A stretch of 64,000 bases of DNA from Membranipora membranacea (lineage: Eukaryota; Bryozoa; Gymnolaemata; Cheilostomatida; Membraniporidae): contig OU612074.1 of assembly GCA_914767715.1 (NCBI GenBank), forward strand, positions 3,921,501 to 3,985,500. Reading direction: 5' to 3'. The notes under the pieces were generated by a model that was not told the DNA's origin, did no database searches, and saw nothing but the letters and a program-made list of their open reading frames with translations. A program made the position numbers and the translations under genes. Position 1 is the stretch's first letter, and each line of letters begins with the position of its first letter. This document shows, piece by piece, positions 23,101-38,100 of this stretch.

Positions 23101-26100
23101 TGACAGTCATTTTGGCTTGTTAATAAGTTATTTATGTAGTAGAAAGTAACAACACTGAAAAATCCCCTCCCAATTCCACATCATAATAAATGGATATAAA
23201 TATATCAATTAAGAATATGATATAATAATACATCACAACCAGTGGTTAAATAGATCAACAATTTCCATTGAACACCTTGCCACATCAGACCCTAAGCTTG
23301 ACAAAACATGACAACTGGCACTGTCAAAGAATTACAACAGACTTCATATAAACTACTACAGTATTTAAGTGTACGGAACTAACTAGACTAAGTTTGTTCC
23401 ATTTGCCTACATTCAGAGTTGCTCCTCTCCCACTGGTCACGCTGCACCAGTGGAAGGGGAGCAACAGGAATGCAGGCTAACTTGTTCTGGGAACAAACTA
23501 ACTAACAAGCATGTACACTCACCAGTCTATTTATCTGTAGGGCTGGCTGTTTAAGGAACGGTTTTATGACAGGCATAATCCTACAGTGTACATCAGCTAC
23601 ACTCCACATACTGGATATAGTGGATACACACTGTGCTGATCCGTATCTTATCCATTTATTCTAAAACATAAACAAGAATACAGGTAAAAAATTGAATTGA
23701 TAGTTGTCCCCTCTCTGAACATTCAACATAAGTGAGACAACTCCAAATTATCCTTAGTTTTATCTCTCTCAGATATGGGCTGCTGTATCTACTTTCGCAT
23801 ATCAGGGATTGATTGATCTGTTAGCACTATTTATTTCCAGCATTTGCTTGTGGTTCAGAGCAAAATTAAGATAATATTTATTAATTGGCATAAAACTGAA
23901 GATGTGAACACTGAATAATTGACCACATTCATATAGGATATTTACATAAATGATATACAATAACTGGAAACCCATAGATTTTTAGGAATCGCCAGCAATT
24001 CATCTTATATATATCCTTCCTACCTGTCTATAATGTTTTGTAATGTTTTGTGGTATAATAAATATTACTATATCCCCGTAGCTCCAGCAGAGAACAGTTT
24101 AGCCTTTTGATATAGAATTGAGGAAGCAAAATTATTGCTAGCTTTATCAACTTCAACCACATTATGTTATAAAAACTCCAGAGACTGGCTCAAGCTAACA
24201 TCTGGTCACCCATAACTATATAAATTAAACTATAGCTAATATTCCCTGATGGTGGTATTACCGGATGACATAGTAGAGGAGATATTATATCCAGTAGATC
24301 GTGTATTACAGGTTTATGTATCAGACTCAGAGATAGTAACTTATTCAGAGCTTCTAGACTTTTCCTTATTACAAACTCCTCACTATCACTCAGGCCCTGT
24401 AAGTAAGTAAGGACGCAGAGTAGTAACGCAACGTAATGAGGCAATGTAATGACACAAAGTAATGTCACAAAATAATAGCGCAAAGTAATGACGCTAAGTA
24501 ATAACGCAAAGGAATATCACATAAATTATTATATATAGTATATATGGTATATATATAGTTTTTATTAATTGATGATATTACATAGGAACACCATATATAC
24601 CTATGGGTTAGTCTTTCATTGTATGAATGGAAAATGCAATAGTTTACTCAGTTCTTATCTTGCGGAAAGCAGTTGTGGTTCTCGAATGGAGATATTATAA
24701 ATAGAACCAACGTCAAGAAATACACCCACTCAGGATGCTACAGCAACCAATAAATGCAACAAAAAGCAATTCTAAACCTAATTGAATTGCTTAAACTTTG
24801 CCTGGGTTGATTGTTGTCGCATTTCAATATCATTGTCATTATTATCGACCACATTCCAGCAATTGAATGCGGTTGATAATGACATGCTCCTACCATAAAT
24901 TCGGGCAAAGTTTGCAAAGCTATATTACACAAAATCCACCGAGATCATCTGAGTAAAGATGCAGATTTCATAGGAAACAAGACAGAATAAGATGAGATCA
25001 CTGACAAGGCTTACAGATCTCTATGGCGTACCTGTTCTATAAGTGGCTGCAGTACAGATGTACTCTGCCAGCCGATGTAGGAGGCAACTCCAACTATACA
25101 CTGATAAAACTCTGCTCTTAACTTCCAATCTCTCTTATCATTAAGAAATGTGATCATGTGGGACAGGATAATGTCACTGGCTGCCAAAGAAAATATACAT
25201 TGATTTATTTATGATAAATTCATCAATATATAATACAAACATACATACATACATAATTTTATACAAATTAAACAAAGTTATTGGTCTGAGAATGCAACTT
25301 GTTTGGCTAATGAATAAGCCGGTGTCAAAAAATGTTACAATATGAAGTAAGTTATAACTAAAGAGTTCATCATAATCGTGTACAAGAAGCCTAGGTTGTC
25401 ATCAGTGTTTATTCTGTAGAGAGAGACATGGTTATTGGTCTAGATATTAACAGCTTAATGAGCACGTAGAGCAAACATTTCACCAAGTTAACCAATACAA
25501 ATTCATTATAAGCAACTTTTTGATCTCAATAATGAATGACACAGGGGGGTCTTTCAATTAGAAACAGCAAAAATCGCAATCTGATCGCTCACAATTCACT
25601 CAATCATTGATGGAATTATATGCATTCTGAGTGAGCAATCTGGGAATCAATTTGGCTAAGACCAAGTGGGCGATAATTTTGAGTAATATGTGAGTGATAA
25701 TTCGCTTTAGTAAAGCATCGCTCATTCCAATTGAAAGACCCCGCTGTGAATATGAATGAAACCTCACATACCTTTCTGTTTGCCGAAGAGGACGGCTAGT
25801 TTAATTATACTATGATGTAACATGGCCATCTTTACTGAGTTATCCGTATCGCTGAGCAGAGATACCACCTTGACCTGTACAAGGTCATGTAATGTCTTCA
25901 ACTCCAACTCATAATCCACCTGAAGAGAATCAATAATCAATTTAGGGTTAGAGTAAGCCAAGACTCACCATAATGTTGGAAGGTGATGTTACACCAGGCT
26001 CATTACAGTTTTTCTTTGTGTTTAGCTGTATTTTTTTTACCAGAACATCAGGTCCAGTATGGGTGTTACCCTGTATGCGACTGCACCTCCACTCAGAGCA

Positions 26101-29100
26101 AACTTAATTTACTGAGCAGGCAGTATATCCGTGTGAAGGTTGTTCAGTTTCAGCATTCAATGTAGCCTTTGAGGTCAAGTTGATGGCATCATGTGACTAT
26201 CAATCAACAGAATATACAGAAAGTATATAACTTTACCTGTACATCAGCGGAAGCAGCTACTTGTGACAGCTCTAGAAATCTGACAGCAGTCTCAGCTAGT
26301 GTGGCAATATTCTCTGCTAGGGAAACTCTCACTAACTGTAATAATATCATAAAATTATTGGCTAGGAAACTGCTGCTAACAGTAATAGCATCAGTATCTG
26401 TTATTTTAATCCAACATTCCCAGTTTTCTCCTGCCAACAAGGGTGGGAAACTCGAACTTGCCACACATATAATGATCTAAGACAATTACAAACTTTCTAG
26501 CAGGTGACTGATTAATCCGACATGGATGTGCTGGGTTCACTTTCTAATCATCATACACAACGACACAATACATCCAAACTTAATATAAAGTGTTATCAAT
26601 ACTAGGTAAAGGTAAGTCAATACTAGGTAAAGGTAAGTCAATACTAGGTTAATGTAAGTCAATACTAGGTAAAGGTAAGTCAATAGGTACTCCTTCCAAG
26701 TTTCTATCAGGTAACCAATGCTAAATGAGCGCCGAGAACATTGGTCATATTACTCCTGTATCATAATAAAACTGATATATAGCAGTAATATGATACAAAT
26801 TTTCTCGAGTCAAAATTTGCATTAAGATCAGAAAGCACGCTGACTTTGCCCATTATACTTATTGTATATTATTATATATTATATTATATTATATTATAAA
26901 TCCTTACTTACCACACTATCATGACTGGCTAAGTTGTTCATAGCTGGTAGTATGTAATCAGGGAACAAGTTTGACTCAGATTTAGGTACATATCTAATGT
27001 TAGCGAGGGCCTTAGTCACCGCCCGTATAGCTTCTGCTTTCACTCTTGGAATTGACTCGTCTAACAAATACATCTATAACAGGAATATGGTATTACACAG
27101 GCTATATTATAAACAATATATAATACTTCAGTACAAAGAAAGGACCTCTGTTATCTCAGCACTTTTGGTTAGTGCAACAGTTTTTATGTGCTGTTGTCTT
27201 ACTCATCTTCAGCCATAACTATCCATCGGTTTTATTGACAATCAGTCAGATCTTTGCAGTTATAAACCAGGCGGACTCATAATTAACATTAGTTTCTATG
27301 AAGATACAAAGGTAGTTTTGTGAAGGGACCGGTAAAGTAAAACAAAATAAATTTTAGTTGCCAAATACAAGGATAAAATAAATTGTAAACATCAAAAACC
27401 CAGCAAATATAGCATATCATGTATATAACATGTTATATAACGTTATTTTAAATTCAATAAAGTTGTACAACAATCACTTACCATGTGTGGGATGATCCGG
27501 TCTAGTGTAATATCTGCAGGTAAATATTCACTGAACTCCAGTAACAATCTCAGACTACTCAACTTATTCTCACAGAACTGTAACATTAATAAGATATGGA
27601 TTTACTTAATTAGTAAATGATAGTAGCCAAGAACAACCACTATACTAACTCTCTATGTTAACTTTGAAATTACTCTTATATTGGGCATGATTCCACTTTC
27701 TCACAATGCAATTCTGATCTGGAACTGGAATGCCAAGTCAGATTTAGACAAATCCTTATATGCTATCATTGATCTGATCTCACTCTGAATCTACAAGTAG
27801 TGCATTGTGAGATACTCTTAAACCACTGCTGCCACACAGCCAAATGTGTGCATATAGAATTCTGTATAGCTCAAAACTAATAAAATGAGGCTGCAATCTC
27901 AGCATTGTCACCTAATGAGCAAACAATTTGGGCAAACTGATTGTCAAAATTAGGGTATGAAATTAATTATCCATTCGGTGACAATTATGAGATTAAAGTC
28001 TCAATTAATTCTTGGAGCTTCTTAAGTCTCAATTCTTGGAGCTATGCAGAATTCAATGAGCACAAATTTACATGAGCGGCAGCAGTAGTTTAAGCCTGCC
28101 CCATCGTTTATTCAAATTGTATTTTCCCTGTATCACAGAATAATCTGCAGGTATAAGAGAAATAACATCAGAAATCAGAATGCAGACAAGCAGGTGAGTT
28201 TTAAGTAACATGAACTTTCATAAAAGAGAGTGTTTATATCAGGCACCATAGATTTTTGCGGTAATCACTCTTTCGACTGGTACCATAGGAGCGAGGATTA
28301 ATCACTTAACTATCATAACATTAAAAAGGGGAGCTTAGCGTTGTCACACAGCTAATTTTTTTGTTCAAAAGAAGTGGCTGCATGACAAGGCAAGGGAGAG
28401 AACCATACATATAAATCATACCCTGAGCTCTCTTATAGAAGCTGATATAATATCCAGTATAAGTATAAGAGGTTCTGTGTAACCATCCTGTCCCTTAGTC
28501 ACACCTGTGTTCTTTATTATCACAGCTAAATCCTTACGTATCCTGTAAATAAATTTATTCAGTAATAAACTGTTGAATGAAGCTTGAACTCATACTATCA
28601 CTAAGTCTATGTGGGAACTTCTCTAGAGCTTTTATGGTAGACATTCAGTTCCTGAACAAACTTATGTGGCCGCTTTTTTCTTGCATAAATTTGGTTCCAA
28701 GCTCTGTTGAGGACGCTATATGTCTGTCAGTATAGACACCATTTTGTGGTCAAGGTCGATAAATTATAGTTCTGAACGCCCGTGAACTCATGACTGAATT
28801 TTGTTTTCCAAACCAAAGATTATATGTACTAGATATTACTATACATACTATATTACTAGTAATTCCCCAGGGATAAATACCACAAAACATCAAGGGAATG
28901 GATAATAGGCTCTTTATCTTTGAAAAGGTCCAATTGGCGATTGAGTTGTGTAACATGAATGGTCGAATGGATTCTTCCACAAAGGTTTTGGGTGGTGAAT
29001 GCCGGACATGGTCAAAATACTGGCTTGCGAGTCCCAGGGGCCCTTGGCAGGAACCCTCCCAACTCTATCCCTTCTTCTTTATTTCCTCCTATGCCCTGCG

Positions 29101-32100
29101 TGTGCCTCTCTGAAGCAGGTATGAGGTTGGCCTCTCGACACGCTTGTTAAGACAGCTAGCATGCATGTTATTGTTATGCATGTTGTGCATATTTATTATT
29201 GTGGTATATAAGGCCAAGGGGTCCTTGCACCTCCTTGCTTTTTTACGCCTACCTTACCTATAACAAAATATCTAGCTATGGTCAAAGTCACAGTATATAG
29301 TTTGTGAAGGTGAAATTTATAAACATGTAGTTAGACAAAGGAGTTATAGATATCAGTTTATAAATAAAGGACTAGCACTCCTTGGTTAGACGGAGGACTC
29401 CTTGGTTAGACTGGGTATATAGAGATGATACTATATGAGAAATTATTGAGTGAAATGGTGATACACTCAATCTCAACCTGCACAGTTGGAAGATATAATA
29501 GGTGATAATTTCGCCATTGAAACAAAGTTCATTGCTTTTACACAGACTTAGCCTTTGTAAGTGAAAATTACTCGACCTTCAAATTCAAATCTTCTGCTTT
29601 TGTGTTACCTAATAAAGATGCATTCTGGTTTTATGTGAGAAGTGTAGATAGGCCTAACTCTAATGAGCTGCAATGAGGTTCACAAAAAAATAAGAGATAC
29701 AATAGCGATCTCATTCTTCTTTCTGTCATTACCTGTACCAGCATATCACTGACATACAATATTAATTTATTTTGTTTTTCATTAGATAAACTATGTCTAT
29801 GTTTTTTTTCTTCGCTATTTCTCTGTTTCAATTCTTTTGACTCCTTATGGAAGACATTCTTCGAAATGAATACGACATTCAATAAAATGTATTAAAAGAA
29901 TGGATAACTTAAAGCTATTGCTTTTTTACTCCATTTTCTCAGTTCCAGTTTCATAACCCCGAATTGATTTTAAGCTTTCATGGCAAATATCATGCAGATA
30001 AAGTCTAATCAGGCAAATGAGCGCACCCTCAACTGGTTTTACTACACACATGTGGTTGAAGATAGGATTGACATTCAACCAATTCTGCTATTTTAAAAAA
30101 CGCTTTTTTGTAAATGTGTTATGAGGCACTTGATATGTGGTTGAATACACATGCATTTATCAAAAACACACCACTGAAGTTTTTTGGATATTAAAAGTGA
30201 GCAAAAACAAAGCTAATTCAGTTTGCCTGTATTGGAAAACATTCCATGCTTTCACGCACAATTAAGTTGATTCAATGGAATTATTTTTGCTCTTTGTGAG
30301 CATTAAATGTTCAAAACAGTCCAAACTATGTGAACCTTGTCGGGAGCATTGCTTACAAGAAGGTAGTTGGGTATTGCTGAATAATAAGTAACTGACCAAA
30401 GAGTAACAAACAAGTTATTCAGCAATTACTACGAGCTCTGCAAATGGAGACTGACCGTCCAGACATTGAGGCATTCCAGCGAGATTACCAGAGATATGGA
30501 AAGTATGACCTTCAGAGCCAAGTCCCTCACTTGGAGAAGCTAGCTGAATATTATGAGGCTAAATATATGAGAACTCAGGACTGGAAAGATTGCCTCAAGG
30601 TAATTTTGACGTCAAACCACGTTAAACCACTGCTGCCACTCAGGCAAACGTGTGCTTATTGAATTCTGTATAGCTAAATTGTCACATATTGGGCAAAATA
30701 TATGTAAAAACTGATCAACAAAATCAGGATATGAGATTAACTGTACTGGGTGACGTCATTATTGTCAACTAGTAAAACTGTAACTATGTCACTAACGTGC
30801 GCGAGATAATTAGTTTCAAACCTGCTTATGACGATCAGTTTGTGCAATTTGTCCATTATCTGACAATGCTGAGATTGCAGTATTATAATATTATTTTTAA
30901 GCTATACATAATTCGATAGGCACATATTTGCCTGTGTTGCAGCAGTGATTTAACAAGACATGTATGTTGTGATATTGTCTTAGATATCACTACCACAATG
31001 TTACGCCTGTTTCTCTTTACAGGGTTACAGGTTATTCTCTGGAGGAGTGCAGGATTAAGTTGTGGGCACACAAGTAAATGATCATGTGTTGAACTTTTTG
31101 GTCTGCGTCTACATTTTTTTAGTAATACAATATTTTGCACATTGATAGGCACACAGTCTGTACAACTCAATATCTGCCAGGCAGCCTGCAGAAGAGTCAT
31201 GGAATAAGAAAGCCTTTCAGCTACAGAAGAAATATTGGAAGGACTTTTCTACAATCACCTATACTCAGCAACGCAGTGAGACTAACAAGCTTAAGCGTGA
31301 GCTAGACAGTATAAGACAGAAATGTAGGTCATCAATGGCGACCGCAGACGGAATCATCGCTGAATATGAGCAAAAGGAAACAGATGATGAGCAATCTACA
31401 TTAAATCAGAAACTCTTTGAGGGGATGAAGGACATTTCATTGAGATGTACTGAGATGATGCGAGAGTTAGCTGGGCACATCATTGAGGCCAGTCTGAGGA
31501 TTGTAGCTGAAGAAGCGCCGTGTCACTTTGAATCGGTAGCCATTGGTTCCCTAGCAAGAGGGGAAGCCACCCCTTACTCCGACCTTGAATATCTCTTTCT
31601 TATTGAAAAAGAGGCACCAGAAATTGTGAGCTACTTTGAGAAGCTGGCAGTGACATCATATTTCGTGATTGGTAATCTCGAAGAAACAAAACTGTCATAC
31701 ATGGCTATAGAGGAACTGAAAGGATGGTTTGAGGATCAGTCAAAGAATGGGTTCAAAATCGATGGATTGTCAGCAGCGGCAGGCAATATACCAACAGGTA
31801 ATGGTACTAAAGATAAGCAAAACCACTTCATTGTGACACCTCAGGCATTAGCTGATAACTATCAGAATGTCTTTGACAACCCAACTGATGACGCTCGTCA
31901 GGGGGATCTCACAGCAATGCTAGCCTTCACAAAGACATTCTATGTACATCGGAAAGGTGAAGCATGTCTTTTGAGATCGTTCAAGTTTAAAATCACACCA
32001 TTGCAGCCAAAAAGGAGTAGACAGGAGATGGACACTGAAATGTTGAGATATGATTTCAAGAAGCACTTGCAACTGATAAATCTTGTGGTAAAACATAGCT

Positions 32101-35100
32101 CCGTGACAATTTCTGTGAAAAAGGAGCTTTTCAGATTCCCGTCACTAGTCATACTGGATCTGAGTATACTGATGAGATATCCCAAAGTCACATCATGGGA
32201 CACAGTTGAGTTAATGACACATCATGCAACAAGATTAAGATATCACAAGTTTTGTGAAGTTCTGAAGTTTCTCCTCGCTTGTGCGACCTATCTCCGTCTG
32301 TCCGCCTATCTCTTCTATGATTCCCATGATGATAGAATGACAGCTGCTAAAAAATGGGAGCCATCGATGCTACAAACGGAGATAACTAAAACCCCATACA
32401 CACGAAGATACCTTGTCCCAGATGAACTTTTCATAAGTTATTGTGTTAAGATCAATAGTATAAAATTAATTGATACAACACAGCTCATGTTGCCACACAA
32501 AATGGAGAAATTATGGGCACTAATGATGAAATTTTCAGTCGGGAACAGACAAGAGGCAGTCAATTTGATGGCCTCCGTCTGTGAAGAAGCAAAATCAATA
32601 GGTGCAATAACTGCCGGAGCTAAATTAGCCAAAGAGGTAGGTATGTCTAAACTTGACGGCGTTAGAATCGTCGCAGAGTTTATGTCCTCGTGTGAGATGT
32701 ACCAAGAGGCACTTACTGTATATCAACATATTAATGACATTATGAAGCATGACTCAAGAGTACAAATTGCTGGTTGCTACGGTATGATGGGCTTCCACAG
32801 GGAGGCGCTAGAAGTATTGGGCAGCATCCGCCGCAAACCATCTTCTACTCTTGTGGAACTGGCGCGTGCTGCTGGTAATCTGCATGATCTTGAACTGGTG
32901 GAAACATATTGCATAAAGATTCTGCAAGTGGAACATCGATCAGTTACAACATTTGGGCGCTCAAAGATTATAAATTTTCTATCTGTCTTACCAGAAGAAA
33001 GGCTAAACATGATCTCCGTAGAAACAGTTAACGTCATTGCTGGTGTCACACTCCTAGGTTTTATTTATGAATCTAGAGAACAATATGAACTAGCAGAGAG
33101 GTATTTAGTTAAAGCCTATCAGCTGGTATGTCAGGTGTATGGAGAGAATGTTGCAGTACCAGCTGCTGTGGATGTATTGACCCTCCTTAGCGATAACTAT
33201 CTGAGATTGAATAAACCTGAAAAAGCCAAGAATGTATCACTATCATCTATCGCAATGATTCGTTTATTACCACACAAACACAGCAAACAATTGATGGCCA
33301 ACTCATTGGAAACACTCGGTCAAAGTTACATGGTTCTCCAAGAGTATAAGAACGCCGAGGCTTGTTTTTATCAGTCGTTGGCGCGTGGTAGAAAGTACAA
33401 CAATCTGGGAGGTTTCAACAGCCTCAGCAGACTCTACTACATTATGGGAGATTATTACAAAGGTTTGGAGTTTAGCTACCAGGCTTGGTCTTATTTGTTC
33501 ATAGAATATAAAGGACTGCCGGTAGAAATTGTATTTGCGCTCAGTAATATAGCAGCAGTGCATTTCTACAAAGGGGAGCATAGCCAGGCTAGAATCAAGT
33601 ACAGAAAGGTACTGCAAATACTTCTGCGCAAGAGTCCACGTCATAAGCTGATCACTGAAGTGCAAAGGTTTCTTTCCCTATTACCAGGCCCCTATGCACC
33701 GAACAACCCAGTAGACTTTGATCCATCATTTTTCACATTTCGTAAAGCAAGACTCCCTATTGAGTGATAGAGGAATCGGTACTAGTATCAGGTACAAAAT
33801 GACACTGCAGAGAGCTTATCTCACAGTCTGTTTTGTTGACTCCATCCATTGAACCATGCGTTGCAAGATCAGAATGTTCATTCTCTCAGATGGCAGTTCA
33901 AACTTTAAGTGAATGTCCCACTGCTTTTCACAGTCAGTGCACAAGTTATATAATAGTTATATAGTTTTGTATCGACATTTCTGCTCTTGTGAGTTAATGC
34001 ATAATAAACCACCTATAACTTTCTTCATTCCATATCATAGCGATGTATAGTGAATTATGAGGTCACCAGACTTGTAAATAAAGGTGACTTATCAAATGAA
34101 ATGAAATGTTTCCCTTATTGTTGGGCATAGATAGTGACTTGTCAGTTTATAGGTTGATCACAGACATTGTGTCTTTGAAATGGTTTATGTAACATATTCT
34201 CATAAAAGCCAGACCTCTTTCGCTAATTTGAAATGTGATCAGTGTTTCGGACTCTTTCACATGCAGGATTGCCCAAGTTAGTGCTGTTACAATGATGGCT
34301 CCAGTACGCAAGCACAGTGTCACTGAGAGTTATGCTGGTATTTTGTGTATACCATCCAGCTTTCAATGTGCAATGGTTAGGACGAGCCTCACTTTTCAGA
34401 GGCGTCCAAAGAAGGAATTACTAGTATATTCGTAAATTAAGTGTAATTTCAGTGTATCACAGCAGCTGATGGAGGGTAAAAAACTCTACTACGATGAAGT
34501 CACAGTCACAATCAATTGGTAAACACCAACTTCAAAGTCACACAAGCTTTTAAGTATGTGGCAGACCGACCAATAGACATAAATGAATAAATATATCATG
34601 ATTCTAGACATTATGCTAGACATGATGCTATATAGAGCAATAGCATTGAGGCCCTGAGGCGTTACGACATTGAACTGTGTAGTAGCAATGGTGCTTGTCC
34701 GTCTTGACAAGCTTGTCCAAAGGTGCTTTATGGATAACTCAATCAATCTTGGTTGGAGTGTGAGTTAGCAGCTTTTTGTGTTAAGTTTTATATTAATTTT
34801 CAACTAAACATTTCGGAAAAAAACCGAAAGCAGCATCAGATTGTTCACAGGAAGCTGTAAAATGTAAACTCAAAATCTGATCGAACTTGCTCGAGTTATC
34901 AACCAAAAACTTGGACTGTGAGCCACGATCATTGCTTCTACACAATCCAATGTCATAACGTCACACACAATTAGAGCCTCACATAAGCTGTATATGGTAG
35001 CCTAGTTTTATTCTAAGTCTAAGTCTACATTGGTGTCTAATAAGTGTGTCGTGACTTGTATATGTGAACAAATTTACTTTTCAAAACCCATTAATTCACT

Positions 35101-38100
35101 TAAAGGGCAACCAAGGTTTCAAACAACTTTTCATTGATGGCCATTGATTAATAGCAGATTGCACCTTCTGCATGGGGAAAAAGACAAAATATAATTCGGA
35201 CGATTATTCAGCCAGAATTCTTGTGAAACATTTCTTCCATCAGGTACTCAAACTCAGCTAAAAGAGAATACCACATAGCAGTTTCCTGTTCCTGTTATTA
35301 TTTAGCCTGTGCTCTATAATTATTACAGCAAAGTCTTGGAACCTCCCCTAAACTGATGTGTTACCCAGCTTAGAGTCAGCAACTACTTTGAGTTTTGCAT
35401 CGCGTAATGCACAAAGCTGATGCTGCCCAGCACATTATTTGCTACCCATTAATGCATTGCTGCGAAACCTTGGTTGCCCTTTAAAAGACTGATGACTTTA
35501 TAGTGAGAGTTTCAGTACTCATGTCACCCTTGTTATTATGAGGGCACACAATGTATGTTCTCATAGCATCGTGTCATCGCCTACATCATATAGAAAGACC
35601 ATGCATTCTGGAGAAGTGCTGCAAATGCGGCTTCTGTAATGCTCAAAGTTGTTTGTGATCTTAGTGCCATCTTAAACCAGAGCAGCTGGGAGGTCTGCAT
35701 GAAATTAGAAGAGATCTGAAAAAGACAGTAGTCAAAAAGAACACTGATAAAAGATATCGATTTACTTACTTGCTGATCCTGTCATCTGGTGTAACAGATG
35801 TTAGCCTATAGTTCTGTATGTAAACCTTCAGATATGTGTAGAAGTAGGAGGGAAAGGCCTTACCCTTTTGTTGGGATAAATATTCCTCTGAACTTAGCCT
35901 ATGTGCTGGATTTTTCTGTATCATACTAGTCAACAGCTCCTGAAATTATAGAGAATACTTAAATTGTAATAATGAAACAAGAGAGATCTGCTATACAGGG
36001 ATATGGGGACAATCCCAAATTCCCTAGTTTATATGCAAGATGAGAATTGCTATAATAATTATAAGTTGTCTGCTCTCTGACATTGGAGGGACAACCGCTA
36101 ATAATGATTCCTTTGTTTTGAGACTCAAAATGTAAGCCAATCTGCTGTGGCTTCATTATCAGGCAGTCTTTATCTGCTTTGTCAGACTCATTCTGAAGGT
36201 TTGCAGGATGTCAGGCCAGTCTGACCTTCTAAGCTCCATTATAAATTGATTTGTGAAAATTATTCAGCAGAAGGAAGTAGTTGAGATTGTCAGATTAGCT
36301 ATTTAGTGCTATTTATGAATGCAATGGTGCATCCTTACCAATGGCCATTAGCGATCCTCAACCAACCAAAATACTGAGTTGATCGATACAGCTAACAATC
36401 AAGTAGAGCAATAAGTAAAAACTTGGCCAAACATTTCCTGAATGCTTCAGGCTAAAGGGCTGTGAGCATCAAACAGACAGACAGTACTTCCCGTGCGTTC
36501 GTTATCCTCATAACAATTTTTAAAAAAATAAGTATGAAACCTTGATATTTCTGTCTGAGATCATGTCGAGTATTTTCCAGGGACTGTAATCTCCATTTCT
36601 GTAGCTAAGAAGTTGTGACAGAGTAAAAGGTACCTTCCCTTCAGAGAAGAGCTCGATCAGAACACAACTGTAAAATATGGAGAGAGAAAAATCACATAAC
36701 TGGGATAAGTGATATCACCACCATGATGAAAAACCAAACCTATATTTCTGCATGATAGACTTGATAAATGATATGATCTATTAAGTTTCAAGTACAGAAC
36801 CCTCCAGATCAATCTAGAATAAGGAATTTGTTGAATACAATGACCAACTTGTTTGAAATTCAGAAAATAATTTGGGCTAAAATTTTGTCAAATTGATGAG
36901 GAGAAACGATATCAATACGAACTGCAACATCCAAATTGCAATCCTGTTATAAAACCAAACCAAAATAAAAATGCATATTTGGGAGTTGTCCATCTCTAAA
37001 TTCTGAGAAGACAACTAACCACTTAATTTATTGTAGCAAATTATTCAGTCGCCTGACATTGACAAGGTGTGATCAATTGGATTTTGAAGGAGACCTTGAA
37101 CAACAGAGATAAAGTGTGAGTTTTCTAATAATGGACACAATCACACCAAGCATCATGAAAACATAAGAAATGATGAATTGTTTCGGACAATAAATGTATT
37201 ATTATTATAACACAGCACCAACACCCATATTATTAAACCGACCCAAGAGAGAAGACATCCATAGCATGTGTGAGTTCTCCTCCCTGTACGAAGCTGTCTG
37301 TCTCATTACTGGTGATATCAAATCCTCCCATATCTGAACTCTTAGCCGATCCCTCCTTAAATCTCTCCGGAGCTATATAACAGGTACGACGTCGAGACGT
37401 GTCAAAAAAGTAGTTATAGTCTGAGGGGTTATTCTGCAAACAAAGAAAAAGTTGAGTTATTCAATTTCTGGAGGTACTAAGATCGACAGGTTAATGTCTT
37501 TGTAGTCCTTAAAACCAATAACAAGAGAATATCCTCTCTTAAAGCTACTATCAACCAATACCACCTGAATAAGTGCAATACATCAAAGAGACAGAATATT
37601 TCTTTTGAATATTATATGAGACTGTTTAATTAAGTTTTATTTTGCCATTCCATTTATTTTTTTTCAATGTTGTAAAATTTTGTATGGCTTTTTATGAAGA
37701 AAATCTTGTTCAATATGAAAAAAAGAGAAAACTAAATTAAAAGCTTAGGCTACTAAACCTGGTGGAATCAGGAGGCCATAAAACGATATGGCAAGATAAT
37801 TCCGCTTAGGTTATTGTTGCATTTTTGGAATCACAGCGCATTTTTACACAATCCAAACTTGTGAACAGAAGAGTATTAAAAAATTCGCTCTCGCTACAAT
37901 ACCGTAGTGCAAATTTCTGATCGACTCTTTATTGCAAGGATTTATGAGGATACCTTCTTAACTTATATTCTCCGAAGTATTCTGATTAGCAGTTTGCCGT
38001 AAGTAATACACACAGTGCAGTACAGTACAGACAGAGGCAGATTCAGCCTCTTGCTGTTGCAGAACAGCTCGGCTGAAGAGGACAACTAACAATACAATAA

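Noticed and set aside
26204-26464. 86-residue ORF on the - strand taken as a separate gene
   Set aside because: Its core is VPS15 exon 12; the rest is read-through into the introns.
31940-33665. Four ORFs of 64-120 residues on the - strand
   Set aside because: Antisense shadows of the large nucleotidyltransferase/TPR exon.
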